A stretch of DNA of 5,240 nucleotides from Nostoc sp. CHAB 5715 (GTDB lineage Bacteria; Cyanobacteriota; Cyanobacteriia; Cyanobacteriales; Nostocaceae). This document shows, one piece after another, positions 1-4,259 of the stretch. The notes under the pieces were generated by a model. That model ran no database searches, was not told the origin of the DNA, and saw nothing but the letters and a program-made list of their open reading frames with translations. Location of the stretch: contig NZ_JAIVFR010000493.1 in NCBI RefSeq assembly GCF_020829685.1, positions 1-5,240 of the forward strand. Direction: 5' to 3'. How positions within the stretch are numbered: position 1 is the first letter of the stretch; each line of letters begins with the position of its first letter. The position numbers and the translations under genes are program-made.

Positions 1-71
1 TTGAGGAAGTTGACGACGGCTATGGCTTCCAGGTGGAGTTGATTCGCCGTTGGTTTTTCAACCGGACATGA
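1..71 (+). CDS. C-terminal end of an unidentified protein (partial)
   Basis: The frame starting at base 3 is open from the window edge to TGA at 69-71 and reads EEVDDGYGFQVELIRRWFFNRT. The mix of acidic and aromatic residues looks like a genuine protein tail, and the other two plus frames stop here (for example TGA at 40-42 in frame 1). I do not recognise the family, and 22 residues are too few to assign one. The stop codon lies directly against the first 21-bp repeat unit at 73. The same frame stays open for 85 more codons after the TGA, as heptapeptides such as YQRLVRE, until TGA at 327-329. The repeat could therefore once have been a C-terminal extension, but it may equally be open only because its period is a multiple of three. 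Confidence 0.5.
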   Translation, partial: EEVDDGYGFQVELIRRWFFNRT

Positions 72-72
72 T

Positions 73-345
73 ATCAAAGACTCATTAACGGAGTTCAAAG
101 ACTCGTTCACGAGTATCAAAGACTCGTCCGCGAGTATCAAAGACTCGTCCGCGAGTATAAAAGACTCGTCCGCGAGTATCAAAGACTCATTCACGAGTAT
201 CAAAGACTCGTCCACGAGTATCAAAGACTCATTCACGAGTATCAAAGACTCATTCACGAGTATAAAAGACTCATTCACGAGTATAAAAGACTCATTCACG
301 AGTATCAAAGACTCGTCCGCGAGTATTGAAGACTCATTACAGCAG
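73..345. repeat. 21-bp tandem repeat array, 13 units
   Basis: Thirteen back-to-back units of 21 bp; units 2-12 (94-324) are well conserved, and the first (73-93) and last (325-345) are degenerate. Each unit is an A-rich spacer (ATCAAAG or ATAAAAG) followed by a small inverted repeat: either ACTCG-TCCG-CGAGT (5-bp arms) or ACTC-ATTCAC-GAGT (4-bp arms). The two versions differ by three transitions that change together, except in unit 7, which is a hybrid. Units are contiguous with no spacers, so this is not CRISPR. Because 21 is divisible by 3, long frames are open on both strands, none with an ATG start. The A-rich spacers recur every two helical turns, so curvature or cooperative protein binding is conceivable. 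Function unknown. Confidence 0.95.
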
Positions 346-467
346 TTTTCATTTACTTAAACCGCACTCTTGCATTCTTGTCTGTGCCTCTGCATGAGAC
401 AAAAAATCTTTCGGTATTCTTTCAACACCAAGCTGTAATTAAGAATTACGAATTAGTTGCAATAACC
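346..467. other. AT-rich intergenic stretch without a gene
   Basis: No convincing coding frame or RNA gene is seen. The stretch holds a small palindrome, GTAATT-AAG-AATTAC at 435-449, within an AATTACGAATT-rich phrase. The same phrase recurs upstream of the Uma2 gene around 2371-2385, which suggests a common intergenic filler repeat of this genome. Confidence 0.5.
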
Positions 468-583
468 GCCTCAGAATAAATTCTGAGGCTAATAGTTAAA
501 GTCGTCTAAAGACGACTGGTAAAAAATTACAGTCCACTTGAGTGGACTTTAGCTATGAGCCGCTGAAATTTATTTCTGGGCGG
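468..583. repeat. Cluster of four evenly spaced palindromes
   Basis: Four short inverted repeats, each with a 2-nt centre: 468-489 (arms GCCTCAGAAT/ATTCTGAGGC), 500-517 (AGTCGTCT/AGACGACT), 531-548 (AGTCCACT/AGTGGACT) and 560-583 (core GAAAT/ATTTC, extended by CCGCT pairing with GGGCGG around a 2-nt bulge). The first three are perfect. The arm sequences are unrelated, yet the centres fall at 478.5, 508.5, 539.5 and 570.5, about 30-31 bp apart. The design recalls extragenic palindromic (REP/MITE-like) elements or the subterminal hairpins of IS200/IS605-type elements, but no transposase is present. It ends about 40 bp before the stop codon of the TPR remnant, so it lies downstream of that gene. 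A structured RNA or a multi-site binding platform are alternatives. Confidence 0.75.
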
Positions 584-619
584 GCGATGGTGCTAATCGA
601 GAATCGTGCAAGATATAAG

Positions 620-871
620 CTAATCTTCTTCACTCTCTACTTTCTGCCGCACTCTGGCAAGACTTGCACGCACACTTTCAGCATCCGGTGACTTCAATCG
701 CTGCAAAATCTCTAAAGCTGGTTGCAAATAGGATATCGCTATAGTGTATTCACCCTGCTGTTCTACCAAATGTCCTAACCACCACAGAGTCATTGCTTTG
801 CCTTGGACATTACCAATGCGTTCTGTTATTTCCAAAGACTGATTGTAGAGTGCGATCGCTTTTTGTACCAA
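620..871 (-). pseudogene. TPR-repeat protein remnant, 5' truncated
   Basis: The 83-residue frame holds about one and a half tetratricopeptide repeats: KAIALYNQSLEITERIGNVQ, then GKAMTLWWLGHLVEQQGEYTIAISYLQPALEIL. This is the style of cyanobacterial TPR arrays on STAND ATPases and CHAT-type proteins. It ends in a charged tail, VRQKVESEED, that looks like a native C-terminus. TPR proteins of this kind are usually several hundred residues long. The only start is a TTG at 869-871 that splits the first helix pair. The frame continues upstream to a stop near 938-940, but those codons (LLAPTFLSIDLVYRH) do not look like TPR. The 5' part is therefore missing and the breakpoint is near 872. It lies on the same strand as the ATPase remnant at 1589-2073, with the antitoxin/PIN pair between them, and I infer that both came from one gene. 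A HIP1 site lies at 852-859. Confidence 0.7.
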
Positions 872-931
872 GTGCCTGTAAACTAGATCAATCGACAGAA
901 AGGTTGGTGCGAGTAAACCTGATTAGTTATG

Positions 932-957
932 ATTTAATTAAATTCCGGTTTGCCGGA
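932..957. promoter_or_regulatory. Candidate operator upstream of the AbrB-type antitoxin
   Basis: A perfect 12-bp palindrome ATTTAATTAAAT (932-943) sits next to a second inverted repeat, TCCGG-TTTG-CCGGA (944-957). Both lie 20-45 bp before the antitoxin ATG at 977. Antitoxins of the AbrB/MazE/VapB type normally bind palindromes over their own promoter, so the position fits autoregulation. No clear -35/-10 pair can be picked out. The functional reading is inference from position. Confidence 0.4.
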
Positions 958-976
958 TTATGGTTATTTAGAATTT

Positions 977-1147
977 ATGGAAGTCATCAAGCTAGGAAAA
1001 ACAGGTCAAGTCTCTATTCCCAAAGCAATTCTTAATCGTCTAGGGTTGGATGGGGAAACTATGCTACTGGTGGAAACTACTGCTGATGGTGGAATTTTAC
1101 TACGTCCTGCTGGAGTGTATCCGATTGAGATATATACAGACGAATGA
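977..1147 (+). CDS. AbrB/MazE-type antitoxin (VapB-like), C-terminally truncated
   Basis: A 56-residue protein with a SpoVT/AbrB swapped-hairpin DNA-binding domain: GKTGQVSIPKAILNRLGL at residues 7-24, then ETMLLVETTADGGILLRPAG. In such antitoxins the N-terminal domain binds the operator and the C-terminal tail wraps around and inhibits the partner PIN ribonuclease. Here the tail stops at EIYTDE with TGA at 1145-1147, although 26 more codons continue in frame (next entry). I chose the ATG at 977 because the protein then starts MEVIKLG, as usual for the family; a TTG at 950 would add nine atypical residues. No strong Shine-Dalgarno sequence is seen. The PIN toxin gene follows at 1238. As it stands the product could bind DNA but probably lacks most of its toxin-binding part. 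Confidence 0.75.
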   Translation: MEVIKLGKTGQVSIPKAILNRLGLDGETMLLVETTADGGILLRPAGVYPIEIYTDE

Positions 1148-1228
1148 ATCGAGGAGTTTCAGATAGCCGATCGCTTAACTGACGAAGAAGCTAAACAACT
1201 TCAGCAACAGCTTCAAGATGCTCAATAG
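1148..1228 (+). pseudogene. Severed C-terminal tail of the AbrB-type antitoxin
   Basis: Directly after the TGA at 1145-1147 the same frame continues as IEEFQIADRLTDEEAKQLQQ followed by QLQDAQ and TAG at 1226-1228. This is the expected toxin-binding tail of AbrB-type antitoxins paired with PIN toxins, in which a segment such as TDERIEEF is usual at this point. A single C-to-T change turning CGA (Arg) into TGA explains the break. The final TAG overlaps the likely ribosome-binding site of the PIN gene, as expected for a tightly spaced antitoxin-toxin operon. Confidence 0.7.
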
Positions 1229-1237
1229 GGAATATAA

Positions 1238-1771
1238 ATGCGCTTATTCCTGGATGCTAATGTTATCTTTGCAGCAGCTATTAGTCCTGATGGTCGCTGT
1301 AGTGCATTGTTTAAGTTAGCTTCTGCTGGGTATTGTGCTTTGCTAACTTCGCCTCATGCTTTGGAAGAAACACGGCGTAATATTACAGCTAAATATCCCC
1401 AAGCTTTAACACGATTGGAGCGAGATTTAATACCCAAACTAACTATAGTTGGAGAAGCACCAATTACACGAGTCAATTGGGCAATGGAGATGGGACTACC
1501 TTTGAAAGATGCTCCCATTTTAGCGACAGCAGTAGAGAGTAGAGCAGACCTTTTGGTAACGGGTGATAAGACACATTTTGGTTCATTAACAGTTTCCGCC
1601 CCTTCGCACCACAGGCGATACAAAATTTGTGCAGCTTGTTTTTACAACTCTTCACCCTTGGGGTTTTCTGGAAACTCTAGCAACGGTGACAAAATCCGGG
1701 GGACACGATACAACCTCTCTGTGTTGTTGGTGAGGGTAACTTCCAACAAACCCAAAATTTCAGCGCGTTGA
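1238..1771 (+). CDS. PIN-domain toxin (VapC-like ribonuclease), 3' end replaced
   Basis: Residues 1-117 form a PIN domain, a metal-dependent RNase fold typical of toxin-antitoxin pairs. The acidic active-site residues are visible: D6 in FLDANV, E43/E44 in HALEETRRN, D91 in KDAPILA and D110 in LVTGDKTHFGSL. The family usually continues after THFGSL with about 20-25 residues that complete the last strand and helix (a TVxGVxIxSP-like segment). Here the sequence switches near 1589 to roughly 60 residues that are the antisense of the ATPase remnant, ending by chance at TGA 1769-1771. The gene is therefore a 3'-truncated toxin with a random tail, and activity is doubtful. The start is supported by an AGGGA ribosome-binding site at 1227-1231, six bases before the ATG and overlapping the antitoxin's original stop. 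Confidence 0.8.
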   Translation: MRLFLDANVIFAAAISPDGRCSALFKLASAGYCALLTSPHALEETRRNITAKYPQALTRLERDLIPKLTIVGEAPITRVNWAMEMGLPLKDAPILATAVESRADLLVTGDKTHFGSLTVSAPSHHRRYKICAACFYNSSPLGFSGNSSNGDKIRGTRYNLSVLLVRVTSNKPKISAR

Positions 1772-2073
1772 ATATGACTTTCCCAACTTGAGATATCCTC
1801 ACAAATCGGGGAAATAGCAGCTTGAGGAACAGGTAACTCATACACCAACAACTTCCCCAGCATTTGACGCAAAGCTGGAGTTTGCTGCTTCAGCAATTCC
1901 TCAGCCAAAATATCCTCACGAAATTCCTTTTCCTTATCTGCCATCTTTTACAGAATCATCTCAACTCCCCTGATATACCCCTCCTTGCTTGCGGGGAGGG
2001 GTGCCGTAGGCGGGGTGGGGTTCTGTGAATTTTGCAAAATCTTATCTAACCATTCCAACAGCCGAGGACGACA
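1589..2073 (-). pseudogene. STAND/AAA-type ATPase remnant (post-P-loop and winged-helix part)
   Basis: One minus-strand frame (codon ends at 2067, 1944 and 1623) carries a continuous family-like reading. PRLLEWLDKILQ (2067-2032) resembles the NPRxLEWLD motif late in the ATPase module of STAND proteins. Then come a palindromic insertion, VEMIL, a TAA (1948-1950) and a 100-residue block MADKEKEFREDILAEELLKQ ... VYELPVPQAAISPICEDI ... LLEVTLTNNTERLYRVPRIL. This block looks like the winged-helix/linker region that precedes TPRs in cyanobacterial ATPases. After a second TAA (1642-1644, where Tyr is usual) it continues KQAAQILYRLWCEGAETVNE. Walker A and B motifs are absent, so the 5' half is gone; the 3' side ends against the PIN gene. 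Only 1642-1944 is an uninterrupted ORF with an ATG. The family assignment is from memory of the pattern. Confidence 0.6.
1977..2023. repeat. REP-like GC-rich palindromic element
   Basis: The stretch contains inverted arms CCCCTCC (1978-1984) and GGAGGGG (1995-2001) around TTGCTTGCGG, followed by GTGCCGTAGGCGGGGTGGGG. I recognise this as a phrase that recurs between genes in many cyanobacterial genomes; mobility or a binding role is unproven. It is much more GC-rich than its surroundings. It lies inside the former reading frame of the ATPase remnant and keeps that frame open (PTPPTAPLPASKEG), which suggests insertion into a gene. Confidence 0.7.
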
Positions 2074-2219
2074 ATGGTGATAATGGTAGCTATAGCTGCT
2101 AGAGTCCCTTCTCTTTGGGTTGGGACTTCGTAGGTTCCGGATATTCCGGGGATTTCTAGCAATGCTTCGGCTGCTGTTGGTGCGTCTTCACCTTCGATTC
2201 CGATTTGAATTTGTGCCAT
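2046..2219 (-). pseudogene. EACC1-like small protein, truncated
   Basis: A 57-codon frame starts at ATG 2217-2219: MAQIQIGIEGEDAPTAAEAL, then a LLEIPGISGTYEV strand region, then REGTLAAIATIITIVV, a hydrophobic run at about residues 38-51 that looks like a membrane segment, and finally LGCWNG and TAG. This pattern (acidic start, AAEALLxIPGI, REGTLATIATI) resembles the effector-associated constant component (EACC1) proteins that accompany effectors and STAND ATPases in bacterial conflict systems; I make this link from memory. Family members usually continue after the hydrophobic segment with an amphipathic stretch. Here the frame meets the ATPase remnant near 2073, and its last residues are out of frame with real sequence. 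I infer that a deletion fused its 5' part to the middle of the ATPase gene. Confidence 0.45.
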
Positions 2220-2250
2220 AAAGTTATCTGGGAATTTATAGTATTTTTAT

Positions 2251-2280
2251 CTCACGCAGAGGCGCAGAGACGCAGAGAGG
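2251..2280. repeat. CGCAGAG short repeat cluster
   Basis: The motif (A/G)CGCAGAG occurs three times at 9-nt intervals in CTCACGCAGAGGCGCAGA followed by GACGCAGAGAGG. This is a familiar intergenic phrase of Nostoc-type genomes (short tandemly repeated repetitive sequence). It lies in the divergent intergenic region between the EACC1-like remnant and the Uma2 gene. No function is known to me. Confidence 0.7.
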
Positions 2281-2343
2281 ATTACAAAATTATCTACTTT
2301 GTGTGTACCAATTGTCTAAAATAAGGCAACAAACGCAAACCTG

Positions 2344-2368
2344 GAAACCCAGATTGAATCTGAGTTTC
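2344..2368. other. 25-bp imperfect palindrome upstream of the Uma2 gene
   Basis: GAAAC-C-CAGATT-G-AATCTG-A-GTTTC is symmetric around G2356 except for one C/A mismatch. It lies about 85 bp before the Uma2 start codon. It could be an operator, a decayed extragenic palindrome or part of a repeat family; there is no T-run to support a terminator. The rest of 2220-2452 is AT-rich and holds no coding frame I would support. Confidence 0.45.
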
Positions 2369-2441
2369 AAAAATTACGAATTACATTAGCAATGTAGGAG
2401 TGTCATTATCAATTACAAATTACTTTAAGTCCCTTTTTAGC

Positions 2442-2447
2442 AGGTGA
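2442..2447 (+). promoter_or_regulatory. Ribosome-binding site that sets the Uma2 start
   Basis: AGGTGA ends five bases before the ATG at 2453. The GTG at 2444, which would give a three-residue longer protein (MNN...), lies inside this Shine-Dalgarno sequence and so is unlikely to be the start. Confidence 0.6.
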
Positions 2448-2452
2448 ACAAT

Positions 2453-3070
2453 ATGGTTCAGACTTCAGTTAAAAAACTAACTTTTGAAGAGTTTCTAGAG
2501 CAATACCCTGATGGTGGCATTTACGAACTGATCAACGGAGAGATTATACCAGTGGAGCCAACTAGAGCGCATAAGAATGTGGCAAGGTTTTTAATGCTTG
2601 CCTTCAATGATGAAATTAGACGCTTGGGACTTGAATATATTGCTGACAAAGATATCATCATTAGGACGTTTACTGATGCTGGGCAAGAACAAGGTAGAAA
2701 TCCAGATGTGGGTGTAGTTAATGCATCACAGTGGAACAGTAATGTTTTAGCCTACGGGGCGCTGATTGAGCCGATTCAACTTGCTGTAGAAGTTACCTCA
2801 ACAAACTGGGATGATGATTATGTTGATAAACTAGATGAGTATCAGCGACTGGGTATCTCTGAGTATTGGATTGTAGATTATCTGGCGATCGCTTCTCGTG
2901 CTTATCTCGGTAATCCCAAACTCCCCACAGTTTTTGTTTACCAGTTGATTGATGGGCAGTACCAAGTTCAAAAGTTTACGGGCAATGATCGTATTATCTC
3001 TACTACTTTCCCAGAACTAGCGTTAACTGTTAAACAAGTTGTAGCTGCAAGTCAAATCCAAAAACTATGA
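2453..3070 (+). CDS. Uma2 family protein (DUF820, PD-(D/E)xK-type fold)
   Basis: A 205-residue protein of the large cyanobacterial Uma2/DUF820 family, whose fold is that of restriction-endonuclease-like nucleases. Family hallmarks are present in order: MVQTSVKKLTFEEFLEQYPD at the N-terminus, YELINGEIIPVEP (residues 24-36), RNPDVGVV with D85, LAVEVTSTNWDDDYVDKLDE with E113 and K126, and GISEYWIVDY (134-143). These supply the D...ExK-like acidic and basic residues expected of the fold. Length is normal for the family (about 190-210). The biological role of Uma2 proteins is not settled; they are very numerous in cyanobacteria and sometimes linked to mobile or defence DNA. The gene is 12 nt upstream of tilS on the same strand, so cotranscription is likely, but a shared function is not implied. 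A HIP1 site is at 2884-2891. Confidence 0.88.
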   Translation: MVQTSVKKLTFEEFLEQYPDGGIYELINGEIIPVEPTRAHKNVARFLMLAFNDEIRRLGLEYIADKDIIIRTFTDAGQEQGRNPDVGVVNASQWNSNVLAYGALIEPIQLAVEVTSTNWDDDYVDKLDEYQRLGISEYWIVDYLAIASRAYLGNPKLPTVFVYQLIDGQYQVQKFTGNDRIISTTFPELALTVKQVVAASQIQKL

Positions 3071-3082
3071 GAAGTTCCAAAA

Positions 3083-4123
3083 ATGGTATGGACTCCTCTA
3101 CACGCAAAAATCCATCGCACAATGCGATCGCGCCATTTATTTGAGCGTCATCAAAAGCTATTAGTCGCCGTTTCTGGTGGACAAGATTCTCTGTGCTTAA
3201 TTAAATTACTTTTAGATTTACAATCCAAATGGGGATGGGATTTAGGTATTGCTCACTGCGATCATCGTTGGCGTTCTGACTCCGAAGCTAATGCTCATCA
3301 CGTCGAAAATTTAGCTAAAACTTGGGATATATCCTTTTATTTAGAAACAGCGAACAAACCTATAAATAGTGAAGCTGCTGCACGCGATTGGCGCTATCAA
3401 GCTTTAAGTGCGATCGCCCAAGCGAATAATTATCAATATATAGTTACAGGACACACCGCCAGCGATCGCGCCGAAACTCTCCTCTACAACTTAATTCGCG
3501 GTACTGGTGCTGATGGCTTACAAGCCCTAACTTGGCAACGCCTCCTAACTACAGGCATTATGCTAGTGCGTCCACTTTTAGAAATTACTCGCTCACAAAC
3601 AGAGCAATTTTGTCAAGAGTTAAAATTACCAATTTGGGAAGATTCCACCAATCATGATTTGCAATATGCCCGCAACCGCATTCGCCAAGAGTTAATACCA
3701 TATTTGCGGGAAAATTTCAATCCTCAAGTAGAATCAGCCTTAGCCCAAACAGCAGAACTTCTCCAAGCGGAAGTGGAATATTTAGAAAAAGCTGCCCAGC
3801 AGGTACGGGATGGGGCGATGAGTGGGGGAGATGAGGGAGATGAGGGAGAAATATCTTCCTCATCCTCCTCATCCTCCTCATCCCCCTCATCCCCCTTTGC
3901 TTTTCCCTTACGCTTAAATCGTCGAGTATTGCAAAAAGCACCACTGGCATTGCAACGTCGCGTGATGCGCCAGGTATTGCAGCAAATATTGACTGATGCA
4001 CCTAGTTTTGAACACATCGAAAAATTAACGGCTTTAATTATAGCGCCCAACCGATCGCAAACTGATCCATTTCCTGGTGGTGCGATCGCGCAAGTAGAAG
4101 GCGACTGGATCTGTTTAAAATAG
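3083..4123 (+). CDS. tilS: tRNA(Ile)-lysidine synthetase TilS
   Basis: TilS attaches lysine to C34 of the CAU-anticodon isoleucine tRNA in an ATP-dependent reaction, so that it reads AUA and is charged with Ile; the gene is normally essential. The N-type ATP pyrophosphatase P-loop SGGQDS is at residues 31-36. It is followed by GIAHCDHRWR (55-64), VTGHTASDRAETLLYNLIRG (121-140), RPLLEITR (163-170), WEDSTN (185-190) and RNRIRQELIP (197-206), all typical of TilS. The remainder is the short cyanobacterial C-terminal region ending PGGAIAQVEGDWICLK. The ATG at 3083 gives the usual MxWTPLHAKIH start; the Shine-Dalgarno is weak (GAGAAG at 3069-3074). Four HIP1 sites are present. Residues about 244-272 are a low-complexity insertion made of DNA repeats (see 3824-3892) that lengthens the protein to 346 without breaking the frame. 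Confidence 0.95.
   Translation: MVWTPLHAKIHRTMRSRHLFERHQKLLVAVSGGQDSLCLIKLLLDLQSKWGWDLGIAHCDHRWRSDSEANAHHVENLAKTWDISFYLETANKPINSEAAARDWRYQALSAIAQANNYQYIVTGHTASDRAETLLYNLIRGTGADGLQALTWQRLLTTGIMLVRPLLEITRSQTEQFCQELKLPIWEDSTNHDLQYARNRIRQELIPYLRENFNPQVESALAQTAELLQAEVEYLEKAAQQVRDGAMSGGDEGDEGEISSSSSSSSSSPSSPFAFPLRLNRRVLQKAPLALQRRVMRQVLQQILTDAPSFEHIEKLTALIIAPNRSQTDPFPGGAIAQVEGDWICLK
3824..3892. repeat. In-frame 9-nt repeat insertion inside tilS
   Basis: The first half (3824-3848) repeats GGAGATGAG-type 9-mers and encodes GGDEGDEGE. The second half (3857-3892) is four copies of TCCTCATCC or CCCTCATCC and encodes a run of ten serines (258-267) followed by PSSP. The two halves are roughly reverse complements (GGGAGATGAGG against CCTCATCC), so the region can fold into an imperfect hairpin. 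This looks like an extragenic repeat that entered a linker between the catalytic and C-terminal parts and was tolerated because its unit is a multiple of three. Confidence 0.8.
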
Positions 4124-4155
4124 TTAGGAGTTAGTAGTTAAGAGTTAATAGTTAA
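4121..4155. repeat. Heptanucleotide short tandem repeats (STRR)
   Basis: Five consecutive 7-mers of the form TAGTTAR or GAGTTAR start at the tilS stop codon: TAGTTAG, GAGTTAG, TAGTTAA, GAGTTAA, TAGTTAA. Heptanucleotide STRRs are characteristic of heterocyst-forming cyanobacteria. A three-unit version follows the duplicated tilS end at 4733-4753. Confidence 0.85.
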
Positions 4156-4159
4156 GACT

Positions 4160-4165
4160 TATACT
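4160..4165 (+). promoter_or_regulatory. Possible -10 box of the higB stub/higA transcript
   Basis: TATACT lies 28 bp before the ATG of the higB stub and about 60 bp before higA, in an AT-rich gap between tilS and the toxin-antitoxin remnant. No good -35 hexamer is found about 17 bp upstream, so this is only a candidate. Confidence 0.3.
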
Positions 4166-4193
4166 ATTAGACTTTAAACAAAAAAGAGGAACG

Positions 4194-4259
4194 ATGCACA
4201 TTATTGGTTTTAGAATCTTAAGAGGATATGCAGAAAACTCCCAAGTTGATAAAAAGTGA
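4194..4259 (+). pseudogene. higB: HigB toxin remnant (N-terminal stub)
   Basis: The frame MHIIGFRILRGYAENSQVDKK has a good ribosome-binding site (AGAGGA at 4185-4190) and ends at TGA 4257-4259. HigB-type mRNA interferases that partner this kind of HigA usually begin with a pattern like MHIISRxxLRxFxE and run to about 95-105 residues. Here only about the first 15 codons look like HigB, and the rest is the out-of-frame start of higA, which it overlaps by 32 nt. An internal deletion joining the start of higB to the start of higA is the simplest explanation. The similarity is short, so chance is possible, but its position directly before higA supports it. Confidence 0.5.

Noticed and set aside
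73..345. CRISPR array
   Set aside because: Units are contiguous with no unique spacers and are only 21 bp long.
43..360. Open frames through the 21-bp array (plus frame 1 reading IKDSSAS repeats; minus frame reading LVNESLI repeats)
   Set aside because: Neither has an ATG start or convincing ribosome-binding site. Several frames are open at once because the repeat period is divisible by three.
950..976. Upstream TTG start for the AbrB-type antitoxin
   Set aside because: It would add MPDYGYLEF, which is not typical of the family. The ATG at 977 gives a normal N-terminus.
793..1035. 80-residue plus-strand ORF
   Set aside because: It is antisense to the TPR remnant at its left end and overlaps the antitoxin in another frame; no recognisable protein features.
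1354..1623. 89-residue minus-strand ORF as an independent gene
   Set aside because: Only its first dozen or so residues (YRLWCEGAETVNE) are meaningful, as part of the ATPase remnant. The rest is antisense to the PIN gene.
2444..2452. GTG start for the Uma2 gene
   Set aside because: It lies within the AGGTGA Shine-Dalgarno sequence of the ATG at 2453.
3717..4050. Two minus-strand ORFs with acidic and RMRRM-type repeats
   Set aside because: They are shadows of tilS created by its in-frame 9-nt repeats.
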